This document shows positions 22,063-33,370 of a stretch of DNA of 64,000 bases, one piece after another. Position 1 is the first letter of the stretch. Each line of letters opens with the position of its first letter. A program made the translations under genes and the position numbers. The notes below the pieces were generated by a model. The model saw nothing but the letters and a program-made list of their open reading frames with translations, did no database searches and was not told the DNA's origin. The stretch spans positions 367,298 to 431,297 of the forward strand of contig NC_030986.1 of assembly GCF_000149955.1 (NCBI RefSeq), read 5' to 3'. This stretch comes from Fusarium oxysporum f. sp. lycopersici 4287 (Eukaryota > Ascomycota > Sordariomycetes > Hypocreales > Nectriaceae).

Positions 22063-23468
22063 GGCTGTTATACTAGGTTTGTTGTAAGTGGGAAAAAGAC
22101 GTTGAGGCTAGATGAAAGGTGGAAAAGTGGCATCATTGACAGGTTGGATTAGAGTGAGGCGTCTCCCCGCATATTATAGGTACTTTATTAGATCACAAGA
22201 CATTCAGCTGATGGACTGCTATTCGCGCGTTGGATTGTTTATGGCGAATCATGTTGGGTTTCGGATGCTTCGGAGCGTTATTCAGCCACCTAGAAACGTA
22301 TGTTTGACCCCACCTCACTCAGAAACAAGGCAGTCATTCAATCTTGCTGACATGGATTCGGGTGCCTGAACAAAGGCGTTAGCCTTGCCAGATATCTTAT
22401 TCCCCGAGAGTCCGTTAGCGCATGGCACGCGATCTGCATGTCAATCAGATCGGCATATCCTCGCGTATCAGTCTCTGGCTCCGAGACTCATCTGACATTC
22501 ACCAAACGAGATGTGAACTGAATGCATTTTCCTCTCTACATCTGCATAAGTTCAATTTCACTCTTAATTAGCTTGTAGTTCTGCGCGGAGACCCTGTGAT
22601 CCTCGTCGGTACTTCAGCCTACAAGGGAAGGATGATCCAATACCGAGGGCCGCCAATCGAAGCTCACAGAGAAAGGCTGTCTCTGGTTCTCAAGGACCCT
22701 GGTGTTTGACTCGAGTCAATCGGAGATATCTCATTCTTCTAAAGCAGCTTGAATCAATTCTGTAGCTAAAGCGTCGTTCGATCAAGCATTTTATCATTTC
22801 ACAGCTGAATTAAATGACGTGACATGTTACTGATCGTTTATAAGCCAAGCGAGAGCTAGACCAGGTTAATGGGAGGCTTGTCAAGTTGAGGCTAGCCAAA
22901 ACAAGACAGTTTCTCCAAACAGTCTCGATCCTTGATCGATATGCAAGGCATGCACTGCAATTCATGAGCTTAAGTGATTGGATACCAGTGAACAGCGCCA
23001 TGGCATGATCATATCAGTTTAGAGTCCCGGCCTTATGCATAACAGAGAGACCCTACAGTTACATGTGGGGTTCTTTATCCTTCTTTTAAATATAACTATT
23101 TATTGCCACCTTAGATATCATTGGCAAACTGCCCTAAACGCAATGTTGGCTTGGTACTAGGCTGCAAACATACAACAATATGAGGGCAAAGCATATGGTT
23201 GTTCGTGTGTGGACCCATCAGATCGCAGCCCACTTGACCAAAATGAATCAACTAGAAACAACACATCCACAATTAGCCTGGTGTACCCCGCGTTCTCGAC
23301 TAGCTTCCCCATAAACCGCGGGACAACGGTATCAAGATGCCTCGGCATGTTGACCGCTAGCTCAAAGTGCTACAGGTATAAAGCCACCGCCAAGGGCATA
23401 AGTAATGAAGACGATATCGACAAAGATCCCAAACTCTTTCACAACTTGGACGCCATTGCACAGCAAAG
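22063..23468. other. Intergenic region, 1.4 kb
   Basis: Promoters of the small membrane gene (minus) and the beta-lactamase-fold gene (plus). Short open frames exist, but none is supported. Confidence 0.45.
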
Positions 23469-24608
23469 ATGACTGAGATTCACGGCACCTGTGACCCCAA
23501 ATTTCACGGGGTTCGCGCTCTTCTTGAGAAGTACATCGAGTCAGGCGAAGAGATTGGTGCCTCAATCACCATAGACATCGATGGCAAAGAAGTGGTGGAT
23601 ATCTGGGGTGGATACGCAGACGAGAAGCGAACCAAGCCATGGGAAGAAAACACTATTGTCAATGTCTTTTCCTGCACAAAGACAATCACCAGTCTTGCAG
23701 TTCTCATCCTCGTCGACAGGGGATTGATCGATGTCAACGAGCGCGTCTCACACTACTGGCCTGAGTTTGAGCAGAACGGCAAGCAGGGCGTTCTTGTCAG
23801 GCATTTGCTGGGTCATACCTCTGGTGTCTCGGGTTGGGAAGAGCCGCTGTCGACTGAAGACATGTATGATGTTGAGAAGACGACTGCGATGTTGGCGCGG
23901 CAAGCTCCGTGGTGGACTCCCGGAACGGCTTCTGGATATCAAGCTTTGTGCTCAGGGCATTTGCTTGGAGAACTCATCAAGCGCGTTTCTGGAAAATCGC
24001 TGCGCGAGTTTGTAGATACTGAGATTGCAGGTGTTTTGGATGCAGACTTTCAGATTGGCGCGGCGGAGCAAACCTGGGATCGCATTTCGCCAATCATTCC
24101 TCCGGACTTTACAGGAATCACACCAGAGTTTGAAGAAGGATCTGTCCAGGCCAAAACACTTCTCAACCCGCCCCTTGACCCAAACTCTGTGAACACCGGG
24201 CCTTGGAGACAAGCTGAACTAGGCGCTGTGAACGGCCATGCCAACTCCCGGTCGTTAGCCCGTATACTCTCCGCAATCACCTTAGGAGGCTCAACCCGAG
24301 GCAAGAAGCTTCTATCAGAGGAGACAATCAAGTTGATCTTTCAGGAGCAGTCTGCTGGAAAAGACTTGGTCCTTGGGTTACCATTCAGACTTGGTATTGG
24401 ATATGGACTCACGCCTTCTCCGGCCCTTCCCTGGATCCCAGAGGGTAATGTCTGTTTCTGGGGCGGTTGGGGAGGCTCGACTATTATTATGGATCTGGAC
24501 AAGCGTATGACGATTGCGTATGCCATGAATAAGATGGGTGGTGGGCTTGTTAGTAGTGATCGGGCTGAGGCTTATGGAAGGGCCATTTATGAGGCTTTTG
24601 AGAAGTAA
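23469..24608 (+). CDS. Serine hydrolase of the beta-lactamase/class C esterase family
   Basis: A single-exon gene of 379 residues with the fold of class C beta-lactamases and family VIII esterases (EstB-like). The nucleophile motif SxxK is SCTK (Ser68, Lys71) within NVFSCTKTITSLAV, at the expected distance from the N-terminus. A candidate catalytic tyrosine is Tyr157 (ASGYQ). The third, KTG-like strand is replaced by the Gly/Trp-rich VCFWGGWGGS (about 330-339), as in esterases of this family. No signal peptide is seen, so it is probably cytosolic. The likely role is hydrolysis of a small ester or amide. In fungi such genes often sit near secondary-metabolite loci; here the neighbours give no pathway. 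Confidence 0.88.
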   Translation: MTEIHGTCDPKFHGVRALLEKYIESGEEIGASITIDIDGKEVVDIWGGYADEKRTKPWEENTIVNVFSCTKTITSLAVLILVDRGLIDVNERVSHYWPEFEQNGKQGVLVRHLLGHTSGVSGWEEPLSTEDMYDVEKTTAMLARQAPWWTPGTASGYQALCSGHLLGELIKRVSGKSLREFVDTEIAGVLDADFQIGAAEQTWDRISPIIPPDFTGITPEFEEGSVQAKTLLNPPLDPNSVNTGPWRQAELGAVNGHANSRSLARILSAITLGGSTRGKKLLSEETIKLIFQEQSAGKDLVLGLPFRLGIGYGLTPSPALPWIPEGNVCFWGGWGGSTIIMDLDKRMTIAYAMNKMGGGLVSSDRAEAYGRAIYEAFEK

Positions 24609-25642
24609 TTTATACTATTTATGCTCCAATATCAGTAAAACATGTACTGAGCAGTAGATTCGAAAAGAGCCTGTCTCCACGTGGCCTTCCCCTCTTGGAC
24701 GAACTCTTATTGTATTCTATTTCATCTGCGTCTATATCGAACCTCAATCGCCATCCGACCTAGTATTTGAGGTACATTCCGACCAAAGCTAACCCTACAA
24801 TCTTCTGAAGTGTCGGCACACATTTGTAACTAACTTTCGTGCTTTTATTGTTGCTGTACCAGGGTTTCTATCAATAACGTCATGCCACGTCAACATGACA
24901 TCTTGAAACTTGGAGGGCTACTGATTTCGGCTGTCTACGTTCAATTTCCCAGTAAGAATTTCAGGACTACCTTTGAGAGCAAAGGGCTTAGTGTATGAGA
25001 TGTTGATAAGACAGCTTGGCATTGTGAAATGTCTGCAACTGTTGATTCTGATAATGCGTAGGTGAGGTGTTCTCCTGATGGACAATTGCTGTTGGATCAA
25101 AGAAGAATGCAGTGGGGGGTACCAACTGATATCGACCACGAAATCAATATTGATATCTCAAACGACGGTAAGATGGCGTCCCATCAAGGTGATGGTAGCC
25201 CACATTGGTAGGTTTAGTTGATGGATTCTTCCAACTGCCATATCAAGAAGACGGCATAGTAAACAAGAACATGCATAATACCGCCGCAACCTTTTCTTAC
25301 ATAAGATTATTTAAGAGAGAAATAGTCTTACAGCCGTTGGTGATAGTGACACGATATTGCAAATAGCAGTAGATATGGAGTTAAGTAGAAATATTTATCG
25401 TCTGAAGCCGAAGCCGAAACGCGAGATCAGTAATTGATCAGCACGGAATTTGGACAAACTGCGCTGAGATATGATTGGCCGATCAACTGCAGAAGCCACA
25501 TATGCCCCACAGCAAGCAACTTTTATCGAGACTAAGATCTTACTTGATGACGAGCACTGCCGCGAGCCTGCATTAGCTAGGATTGACTTATAAATCAGTA
25601 AAGTATTTGAAAATTGACAGTAGATACAGTACGTCGAAATTG
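24609..25642. other. Intergenic region
   Basis: No gene supported. AT-rich at 25250-25400. 3' flank of the hydrolase and upstream region of the next gene. Confidence 0.45.
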
Positions 25643-25650
25643 TATATAAG
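25643..25650 (+). promoter_or_regulatory. TATA box of the DUF4267-like gene
   Basis: TATATAAG, 164 bases before the ATG at 25814, followed by a CA/CT-rich leader. Confidence 0.45.
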
Positions 25651-25813
25651 AACTGGCTGAAGCCTTCCTGATAATAATACCATTTCATCACAGTTCTCAC
25701 AAGTTTCCATTATAAAATATTCCTCTCACTTTAGAGACTGAACTTCAATCACACCCTACTGCTCCAGCCTTACTACACACTGCCTACTGCACATTCAATC
25801 ACCCAACATCACA

Positions 25814-26194
25814 ATGCCCCACCCAGTCATCTTCAATGGCAGTCTCGGCCTAGGCCCCATGATAGTCGGTCTCGGTCTCAACGCCACCTTCCGCCCAAAC
25901 GACCATCTTCAACGCCTCGAATTTCCCGTTCCAGCTGAACCTTTGGCAAAAAAGTTCAGTCTCGCGCTCATGAGGATTTGGGGCATTCGCAACATCACTG
26001 TCGGCGCATTGATTTCACTCATCTGGACCACGGGAGATGAGAAGCTGATGGCCAAGGCCTTGAGCGCAGCGCTGGCTATGCCAATTACTGATGGATTTGT
26101 GAGCCGAATCATCATTGGAGGTGGAGAGACGCAGCATTGGGTGTTTCCTCCTTTGCTTGTGGTGATGATTGCTGGGTTGTTTGGATACTTTTAA
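25814..26194 (+). CDS. Small membrane protein, DUF4267-like
   Basis: A single-exon gene of 126 residues. Four hydrophobic stretches are visible (about 9-25, 52-70, 75-92 and 110-125). Conserved-looking pieces are LALMRIWGIRNITVGALI and ALAMPITDGFVSR, which match my memory of the DUF4267 family. Those proteins are small integral membrane proteins common in ascomycetes, with no known function. The C-terminus ends in a hydrophobic helix. The leader before the ATG (ACCCAACATCACA) is a good fungal context. Confidence 0.75.
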   Translation: MPHPVIFNGSLGLGPMIVGLGLNATFRPNDHLQRLEFPVPAEPLAKKFSLALMRIWGIRNITVGALISLIWTTGDEKLMAKALSAALAMPITDGFVSRIIIGGGETQHWVFPPLLVVMIAGLFGYF

Positions 26195-26822
26195 CGGTGG
26201 ATCTAGTTTGGCCACTATGATGTGACCGCAGGCGGACTACGTGTATCTAATGGTAATCATACTCTTGGAGTGGGGGCATCTTTCTATTTTCTTTCCCTTA
26301 TAAAATGATTTGCTATTGAACGGCGTCTTAAGGGGATGTTTGTCTCAACGCTATGGCGAAAAGCATAACTCGTTTCGGACACTTGGCCTAGAGCCTGTCA
26401 TACCACGTAGAACCCTGCATAAACTTTCCATGAGCCCCGTACCACTTCATGAAGTTTAATGATGATCACTATTATTTGGAGTTCTACTGAATTTGCCGAT
26501 ATGATGTTATGCAGGGGGGATTGTGTCTTGGGAAATACAACAGCCTTGAAATCAGCTTGCGCTTTGGCTGTGGATTGATTACGTGTTGCCGCCATTAGTG
26601 ATTCCCGATCATCTTATACGCGTATTACATGGCAGAAGTTCCACAGCCCGAAATGCTAAAACCGTGGGCAACGTCAGCGGTGAGGCCATGCTAGCCAAAT
26701 ACAGTTATTTTTCGTATTTTCTATGGGGATTTTCGTATCTATCCAATTTTCGCATTGGCTCTTCCGCGTATTATGTACCATAACGTCAAGCATAATGACC
26801 TCAGGGATAATCTTTCCGTTGA
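26195..26822. other. Intergenic region
   Basis: No gene supported. Confidence 0.45.
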
Positions 26823-26830
26823 TATATAAT
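26823..26830 (+). promoter_or_regulatory. TATA box of the secreted FAD oxidase gene
   Basis: TATATAAT lies 68 bases before the ATG at 26898 and overlaps an upstream in-frame ATG at 26829. That upstream ATG would therefore be at or before the transcript start, which favours the start at 26898. Confidence 0.55.
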
Positions 26831-26897
26831 GGGAGTCACACTTCTTTTAGGATACCTTTCATTACACCCCTATACACGCTGCCCAAAGAAACCTAAG

Positions 26898-29023
26898 ATG
26901 CGCCTCTTATCGAAGTTCTACCTCCCTACGCTTGCCGTAGTGGGATCATTTGTTACCGCTGCCCTTGCAAAGGACCAATGCCGTTGTGTAAGTTACTTTA
27001 CACATGACATGGCCGCTCTCTAACAGTTTCTTAGACAATTCACGATTCTTGTTGGCCCTCTACAAAAACCTGGAACTCATTAAACTCCACGGTTGACGGA
27101 CATCTGATCAGATATATCCCGCCAGGTGCTGTTTGCTACAAGTCACACCCTAGCTACAACCGCGAAGCCTGTGATGAGGTCATTGAGAAATGGCCCGTGT
27201 CAAAGTTCCACTCTAGCGATCCTGCCAGTCTTCACACCGAATGGGCCAATGTTGGCTGCACTCCAGTCTATGAGAACGGAACAAGCATCTACGGCGACCA
27301 CGAGGCTGGCAAACGAGGTTGTTCAAAGGGAGCGCTTCCTGCTTACGTTGTGAACGCTACCACGATAGACCATGTTGTTGCAGCATTGGCGTTTGCTGCT
27401 GAACACAACATACGATTGGTCATCAAGAATACGGGCCATGCTGGTAACGGGAGGTAAAACAGGACTCATGTCGGTTTTTATGTATGAACGCCCGCTAACG
27501 TATTTTAGAAACTTGGGAAGTAGTAGTCTGTCGTGAGTGAAGCTGTCATTCTACACTGCTTGAATCAATGCTAACACCTTTCTCAGAATCTGGACCCATA
27601 ACATGAAGAGTATCGAGCTACGGGAAGATTGTAACCTTACTTGCCCCAACGCTAAGGACATGTCAAGCCCTCGTATGGCAGCCACTGTTGGTGCAGGGGT
27701 TCAAGATGGAGAGATGAACGAAGCTCTGGCAGCACAGAATGCTTTGGCGGTTGGCGGTACCAGCAATGTGAGTCTCACCCCTAGTTCTTCGTGCCTTTGA
27801 TAGACTGACCTTTGCTACAGGATGTCGGTGTTGTCGGCTGGGCCACTGGAGGCGGTCATGGATTTGCAACAGGAAAATATGGCCAAGGAGCGGATAATAT
27901 TCTTGAGGCAGAGATTGTCACCCCGGCAGGCAAAGTCCTGATTGCCAATCAGTGCCAGAACCAGGATCTTTATTGGGCTATTCGCGGTGGTGGCGGTGGC
28001 ACATTCGGTGTCATTACAAAGCTAACTGTCATGGCTTATCCCGCACCGAAAGTGGTCATCGGCGGCTTCGACATCAGAGCCAAGAACCAAACTTCGGAAG
28101 ACCAGTTCTACAAAGTCATTGCAGATGTACATGCGCTCTTCCCTGCGATTCAAGATGCTGGTATCCATGGCTACTATACCGTGACAGGTCCTCCTGAAGC
28201 TGAGGTGTTGACTTTCAGTGGATCGTTTATGGGATTTGACATTTCTAACAAGACTTACGATAATGCCCTTGAACCATTCAGAAAATTGCTTGAAGTATCT
28301 AATAGTACCGTTACTTGGTCTTTGACTAAGATTCCAGTTAGCACTTGGCAGGAACTGCTCAAGGTTTTGCCAGACATTGGGACGGTCAGCGCAGGCTATG
28401 ACATTAGGGCTTCTCGATTGATCTCACGACAGACTGTGACGGAAAAGACAGAAGAGTTTGCAGCTGTATATAAGAAGATTAGTCCTACTAAGAAAGCACC
28501 ATCGGTACAGACATCTTCATGCTCCTGCCCCTTTCAAAGCGCTAACAGATCTTTAGAATGGCTTGCCAAACCTCTCTATATCTGGCACCCTCACCATCAG
28601 TCCCAAGCCCGTCAACAACGCTTTACATCCTTCCTGGCGAAACGCTACCGTCCATCTAATCACAGGTCAAAGCTGGACTGACTCTACAAACGACACTGCA
28701 GTCAGAAATATTATTCACGATGTGACATATAGAAAACTCACATTGCTGAGGGAATTGGATCTTGCCCAAGGAGTCTACTTGAACGAGGTAAGATGGCACT
28801 CTATGATCACTCTTGACACGCTTGGCTGACTGTTAGAAATAAGGCAAACTCGATCGAGCCTGACTGGCAGTGGTCTTTCTGGGGACCAAACTACGCACGG
28901 CTTCGTGATATCAAGGAGAGGTATGATCCTGAAGGCCTCTTGTGGTGTCCTCAATGTGTTGGTAGTGAGGATTGGGTCCAGCGACAGGATGGTAGACTTT
29001 GCCGAGCTTTTACCCCTTGGTAA
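26898..29023 (+). CDS. Secreted FAD-linked oxidoreductase (berberine-bridge enzyme family)
   Basis: Seven exons (26898-26987, 27035-27453, 27509-27532, 27587-27767, 27821-28504, 28557-28787, 28844-29023) give 602 residues. One exon is only 24 nt. Residues 1-24 are a signal peptide (MRLLSKFYLPTLAVVGSF...), and Asn-Xaa-Thr/Ser sites suggest glycosylation. The FAD-binding domain carries the flavin-linking histidine region NTGHAGNGR (His165) and the glycine-rich VGWATGGGHGFATG. The C-terminal BBE segment is NSIEPDWQWSFWGPNYARL, ending in YDPEGLLWCPQCVG. These enzymes oxidise sugars, alcohols or amines with oxygen. The substrate is unknown. It is followed tail to tail by the truncated regulator at 29180. 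Confidence 0.9.
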
Positions 29024-29179
29024 ACCCAGCCATCTCTTATTACACTCTTCTCCTCAGAGTTCCCTCCATGGGGACGTAATCTAGGCGTCATAAAATATGT
29101 GTGGCAAGACGTAGCCATATAGCCATTAACTATATAGTGTAGCAAATATTGTAATTGCACGACTATATTTGCGGCTTAC

Positions 29180-30361
29180 CTACTCCGTCCAATCCATTGG
29201 CTGAGATGTGCCCATCGTGTCAAAGATGCTATCATGCATCCAATTTCCCACATCAATCTGATGATCCCCAAGTATTGACTCAAAGCTATTCCAAACCTCT
29301 AGATGACCTGGCTCGTCTGCCATAAAGCCAGGCTGAAAACCGTCCCGCGACACATGCAAATTATCCTTAGACCTCAAAAGACCGTTGTTTGTTTCGTGGT
29401 CACTTTCTATTGTAGCAGCGACAAGACGATTGAACGCCTTTCGAGCCTGAACGGCTCTGGGCCATCGCTCGGAAATGATGTACAGCATCGTGCTACACGC
29501 TCGCACGCTGCTGCTGAACTTGGGACTGAATATTGACGAGTCTAGGCAGAAGTAGTAGGCCATGACCAAGCCGGCGACAGAGTTGGCATGTAGCGAGAGC
29601 AAAGAGAAGGAGATGTACGTCTGCTGGTCATGGAGGCGTTTCGACAGGAAGCAGACTTGTCCGGCAGAGTGGACGATCTCGTGAAAAGTCGGGTTCTGTG
29701 GCGTGAGGGTGGGTAAGAAGGAAAGGTTCAAGAGTATGATGGCTTTATGGTATTGGATCATATGGTAATCAGTCGTTAGGTGAGGATGCGGCTTGTTCTC
29801 AGGGTCAGTCTGAGGAATTCCAGCCTTCCATTCTTCCAAAGCTTGTCGAAGGCGAGCCACCTTGTGCGGTTTTATCACGGAAACATCCCTATCCACACGA
29901 CATACCGTATGTGAAATCTTGGAGTCTATCTGTTGTAGCCGGAAGATGCGAATAGCTGGCGTCAGTGCGGTGATCTGAGAAGGGTGTTGGTTTGACTGAG
30001 CAATGGCTGTGATAATGGCTTCATCAGTATCCGGTTCATCGTCGATGTTTGCTGGGAGCGGGACGTCAATATCTCTATCGGAAATAGAGTGAGATCGACC
30101 CATGGTCCGAGCGACTGATCTCTCCAACATGTATGCCGTCCAGAAGATCTGTTTCCGTCTCTCATCGAGGGTTGGAGGGAGGTTGGTGGCTTGTCGGTGG
30201 AAGCCATTGTCGATACAATACCGCATTGTTGTCTCGATCATCCACCTGATGGCCGTTAGACTGCCCGTTATCTATTCTCCTCCAATTGTGCGGTGGTTGC
30301 TTACCAGACGCCAGGACCTGTCGGTGACCTTAATTGGTATATCGTGAGCAGAAGCATCATT
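29180..30361 (-). pseudogene. Zn2Cys6-type transcription factor, 5' half missing
   Basis: Two minus-strand exons, from about 30361 to 30305 and 30245 to 29180, with a 59-nt intron (30246-30304; donor GTAAGC, branch CTAAC, acceptor CAG), encode a fungal-specific regulator middle-homology domain. Marks are LLLTIYQLRSPTGPGVWW, IETTMRYCIDNGFHR and RKQIFWTAYMLERSVARTMGR. The C-terminus looks complete and ends MDWTE. The Zn2Cys6 finger and the N-terminal third are absent. Just upstream of MMLLLTIYQL the frame hits a TGA, and the DNA becomes an MmgE/PrpD gene on the opposite strand. The gene is therefore cut at about 30.36 kb. A short protein from the internal ATG at 30241 could be made, but it would lack DNA binding. 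Confidence 0.8.
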
Positions 30362-31495
30362 CATCCGACAGGACCAGTTGCGAGCGCTCTTCTTGCTGCT
30401 GCCGAGTGGAGAGGGGGTATCTCAGGGAAGCGGTTCATCACCGCTCTAGTGGCTGGTATAGAAGCCGAATGCAAGGCTGGACTCGCTGTCTGGCCGGAAC
30501 ACTATGATGTTGGCTGGTAAGTGTGCATGCATCCGTAGGTCTATTTTACCGACTTACAACCCTCAATGCATATTACCTCAACCGTCGGATCAATTGGAGC
30601 GACAGTTGCCGTTTCAAAGATCCTAGGGCTATCTCCAACAAAGACCACCCATGCAATCGGTCTCGCAGCAACCCAAGTCACCGGCCTTCGAGAGATGTTC
30701 GGTTCATACTGCAAATCATTCCACGTCGGTCGCTCTGCTCAAAACGGCCTGCTAGCTGCTGTCATGGCTGAAGGAGGCTACACTAGCAGTCAAGGTGCAC
30801 TGGAAGCGAAACGTGGCTGGGCTACCGTCGTTGGCACCAACAAGCCAGACGTGCTCCAGAACCTGGATCTTTGGCTCGGTACAGAGAATGAGGATGGCTT
30901 AGCTGGTCAAAGTACCGGCCGCTGGGAGATTCTGAGGAATAGCTTCAAACCTTTCCCGTGCGGGATTGTGATCCACCCTGTCATCGACGCTTGCATATAA
31001 TTGCACGCAGCACTGGCGATGGAGGGACACAGCCCAGCGCAGATCGAGTCTGTCGCGGCACAAGTCCACCTCCTTGTCCTAGAACCCGCCGGGAAGAAGA
31101 CTCCAAAGGATGGCCTGGAGGCAAAGTTCAGCGTCTACCATAGTGGCGCATGCGGTCTCCTCCTCGGCAGAGTCACACCGTCAGATTACGAAGACAATAT
31201 TGTACTCGAGCCCGCTGTCATTGCCATTCGCGACCGCACCACAGCAAAGATCGATACGAGCATCGCAGCAGACTCGGCAAGGGTCACTGTTGCTCTTGAA
31301 GACGGAGAGGTGTTCACAAAGTACGTCGAGCATGCAGTTGGCAGTCGCGCAGATCCTCTTAGCGACGCGAAGCTGCAGGAGAAGTTCATTGATGGATGTA
31401 AGAGTGTTTCGATTCGCGACGCTGAAGCAGTGAGCCAACGGTGCTGGGAGCTGGAGGATGTGGATGATATGCAGCAGTTTATAAAGTATCTGTAG
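30351..31495 (+). pseudogene. MmgE/PrpD family (2-methylcitrate dehydratase-like), 5' truncated and broken
   Basis: Family similarity begins abruptly at IIHPTGPVASALLAAAEW (about 30353) and runs to the natural C-terminus at 31495. It includes AGIEAECKAGLAVWPEHYDVGW, FHVGRSAQNGLLAA and the Cys/Pro-rich FKPFPCGIVIHPVIDACI. The first hundred or so residues of the family are missing. Two further defects are visible. The intron that starts GTAAGT at 30519 has no AG directly before the expected CATATTACC exon. An in-frame TAA at 30998-31000 stands where DACIQLH is expected (CAA to TAA). Family members are lyases acting on methylcitrate, aconitate-like or itaconate-like substrates. This copy should be inactive. 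Confidence 0.85.
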
Positions 31496-32094
31496 CTGCT
31501 TGAAGGAGTGAACACGGAGACGTATTTATGGCCATTGTATTAAGTCCATGGTTGCGTCCTCCCCTTCCGGTGCTCTTAACAGCACCTATTTAAGGATTTT
31601 GCACGCCAAGGTGCCCCTGCTGTTGTCTTGCTAGAGAGTAAGAGAGTTTCACTTTAGGCAGAGTTACATACCTACCCCTACCTACGAGCAGGTTGCAAGT
31701 AGCCATGGATTGGGAATTGGAAGCCGTATTCTATACATGGACTGATAAATACTTCCCTTGGCATTAAAAACAGCGGTATTAGTGGCCAGGCATTTGTAAT
31801 ACTATAACTATTCTTATTCCGTTCCGTTAGCAGGATAATTATCGCATGTCTCTGTTATAGCGGTAGGGCAGACTCTTTCATCAATGCCTAAGGGAGCACC
31901 AAACCCGTATTCTTTACCGCTAATTGAAGTTGTCACTATACCTTCTGAGTGCAATAATTTCTGTAGGTAATAGAGTTTCGGCATTCTCATTTGGCAGATA
32001 GTATATTAAGCAGGGGGGGTCTGGTAATTAATTTCGGTGACGCACGTTTAAAGTTCGGCATTCCGGACTTTCCGTGAAAGTTATGCGCTCAACA
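31496..32094. other. Intergenic region, partly AT-rich
   Basis: No gene supported. TATA-rich and low-complexity stretches, with several short C/T runs. Confidence 0.45.
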
Positions 32095-32101
32095 TATATA
32101 A
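32095..32101 (+). promoter_or_regulatory. TATA box of the TRI14-like gene
   Basis: TATATAA, 110 bases before the ATG at 32211. Confidence 0.5.
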
Positions 32102-32210
32102 TTACTACTTCTTCTACTCTGTAGGCAAGGTCTAAATTTTAAAACGTTATAAACACATCTTGCACCTGCACTATACAGTTTTGAAGCGCCGCTGAACAAA
32201 ATAAGTCATT

Positions 32211-33370
32211 ATGAAGTATAGTTTACTTATCTCCTTGGTTGCCTCCTGGATCTTAACAGCCTCTGCTTCCAAGCACGCAACTTCGAGGTGCCCGCCAATT
32301 TCTGGAGATATCCTGTTTCGCAATGAGTTCCAGCTCTACCCATCTTTCTATAGGTGGGATGATCAGCGATGTGTTCTGTACCTCAGGCATGTTGTCCCAT
32401 AACGTTAAACGATCAGCTCTAGGTTAATCTAACCGTTTTGCATCACAGCTCGATCTACAACGCGAGTATCGTCGTCTGGGACCCCTACAGCTCATCAATC
32501 CAGCGGGTTATTTCTCTCCCCGGAATAAGCCACAGCGGCTTGGAAGCTTTAGACAAAAGACTTTCCGGAACTGTTATCGACTCCACTAATGACGTTCTGT
32601 CTGCTGTCGTGCAGGCTGACGAATTCTTCCTAAGTGGGGGAAACGACGTGAGCGGCGATAACTTTGTCGTCAAGATCGATCTGAATACTTTTGCAGTCAA
32701 GCAGATTAACCTGACGACTACCACCAAGGGCCAGTACGGGGCGTTTATTGACATTGATAATGGCCTTTCTGGAGACCTTTATGTTAATGGTGGTTATCCA
32801 TCCAGTATCCTTCACATTGACTGCAAGGATAAAGTCTCCCCTTTCTACGTCCGCGAACCAACCACTGCTCCACGCCCTTTTGGGTTTGGAGGAGTGGTGC
32901 GCGTCGGCGATAATCTCATCGCCAGCGACAATACCAACCATCAGCTCGTCAGGTTCACTATTTACAGTGGTAATAGCTCACCGGTTGTTATCCCGCAGAC
33001 AAACTATCACAATTTCTCCGGTGGAGGTTCCCTAACCCTGCCTCATAAGTACGGCGGAAAGGTTTTGCTGATGGCAGAAGACATCCTTGCTAAGAACACA
33101 ACTGGGGTCTCTGTGTTCAACTCCATGGATGGTTGGGAAACTGCCAAGTTCTTGGGCTTTATAGAGAGCATGGACAGGAAGTTGGAACCTCCCTCGGTGG
33201 CTATTAGTCAGACTACTGCGCGGGAGATTGGCGATCGCATTTATTCGAGCGTGTTGTTCTATGACAACAAGATTAACCCTTCGATGGCGGGCAACCGAAC
33301 TGACTTTGCGCTACGGGATATCACCGATTCAGTTGACTCCCTGCTACAGGCAAATGGATTCAACATGTAG
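32211..33370 (+). CDS. TRI14-like secreted protein (beta-propeller, SMP-30-like)
   Basis: Two exons, 32211-32386 and 32449-33370, give 365 residues, close to the length of TRI14-type proteins. The 62-nt intron is of GC-AG type (donor GCATGT, branch TCTAAC, acceptor CACAG). Residues 1-20 are a signal peptide (MKYSLLISLVASWILTASAS). The N-terminal family block CPPISGDILFRNEFQLYP is followed by repeated beta-propeller-like strands (SSIYNASIVVWDPYSS, SGDNFVVKIDLNTF, SGDLYVNGGYPSSILHID). TRI14 itself is a non-enzymatic virulence-associated protein of the trichothecene locus. Many fungi carry paralogues outside that locus, and no trichothecene gene is seen here. Function: unknown secreted protein; the TRI14 name is by resemblance only. 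Confidence 0.75.

Noticed and set aside
26829..26897. Upstream in-frame ATG of the secreted oxidase
   Set aside because: It overlaps the TATA box and would hide the signal peptide; the ATG at 26898 is better.
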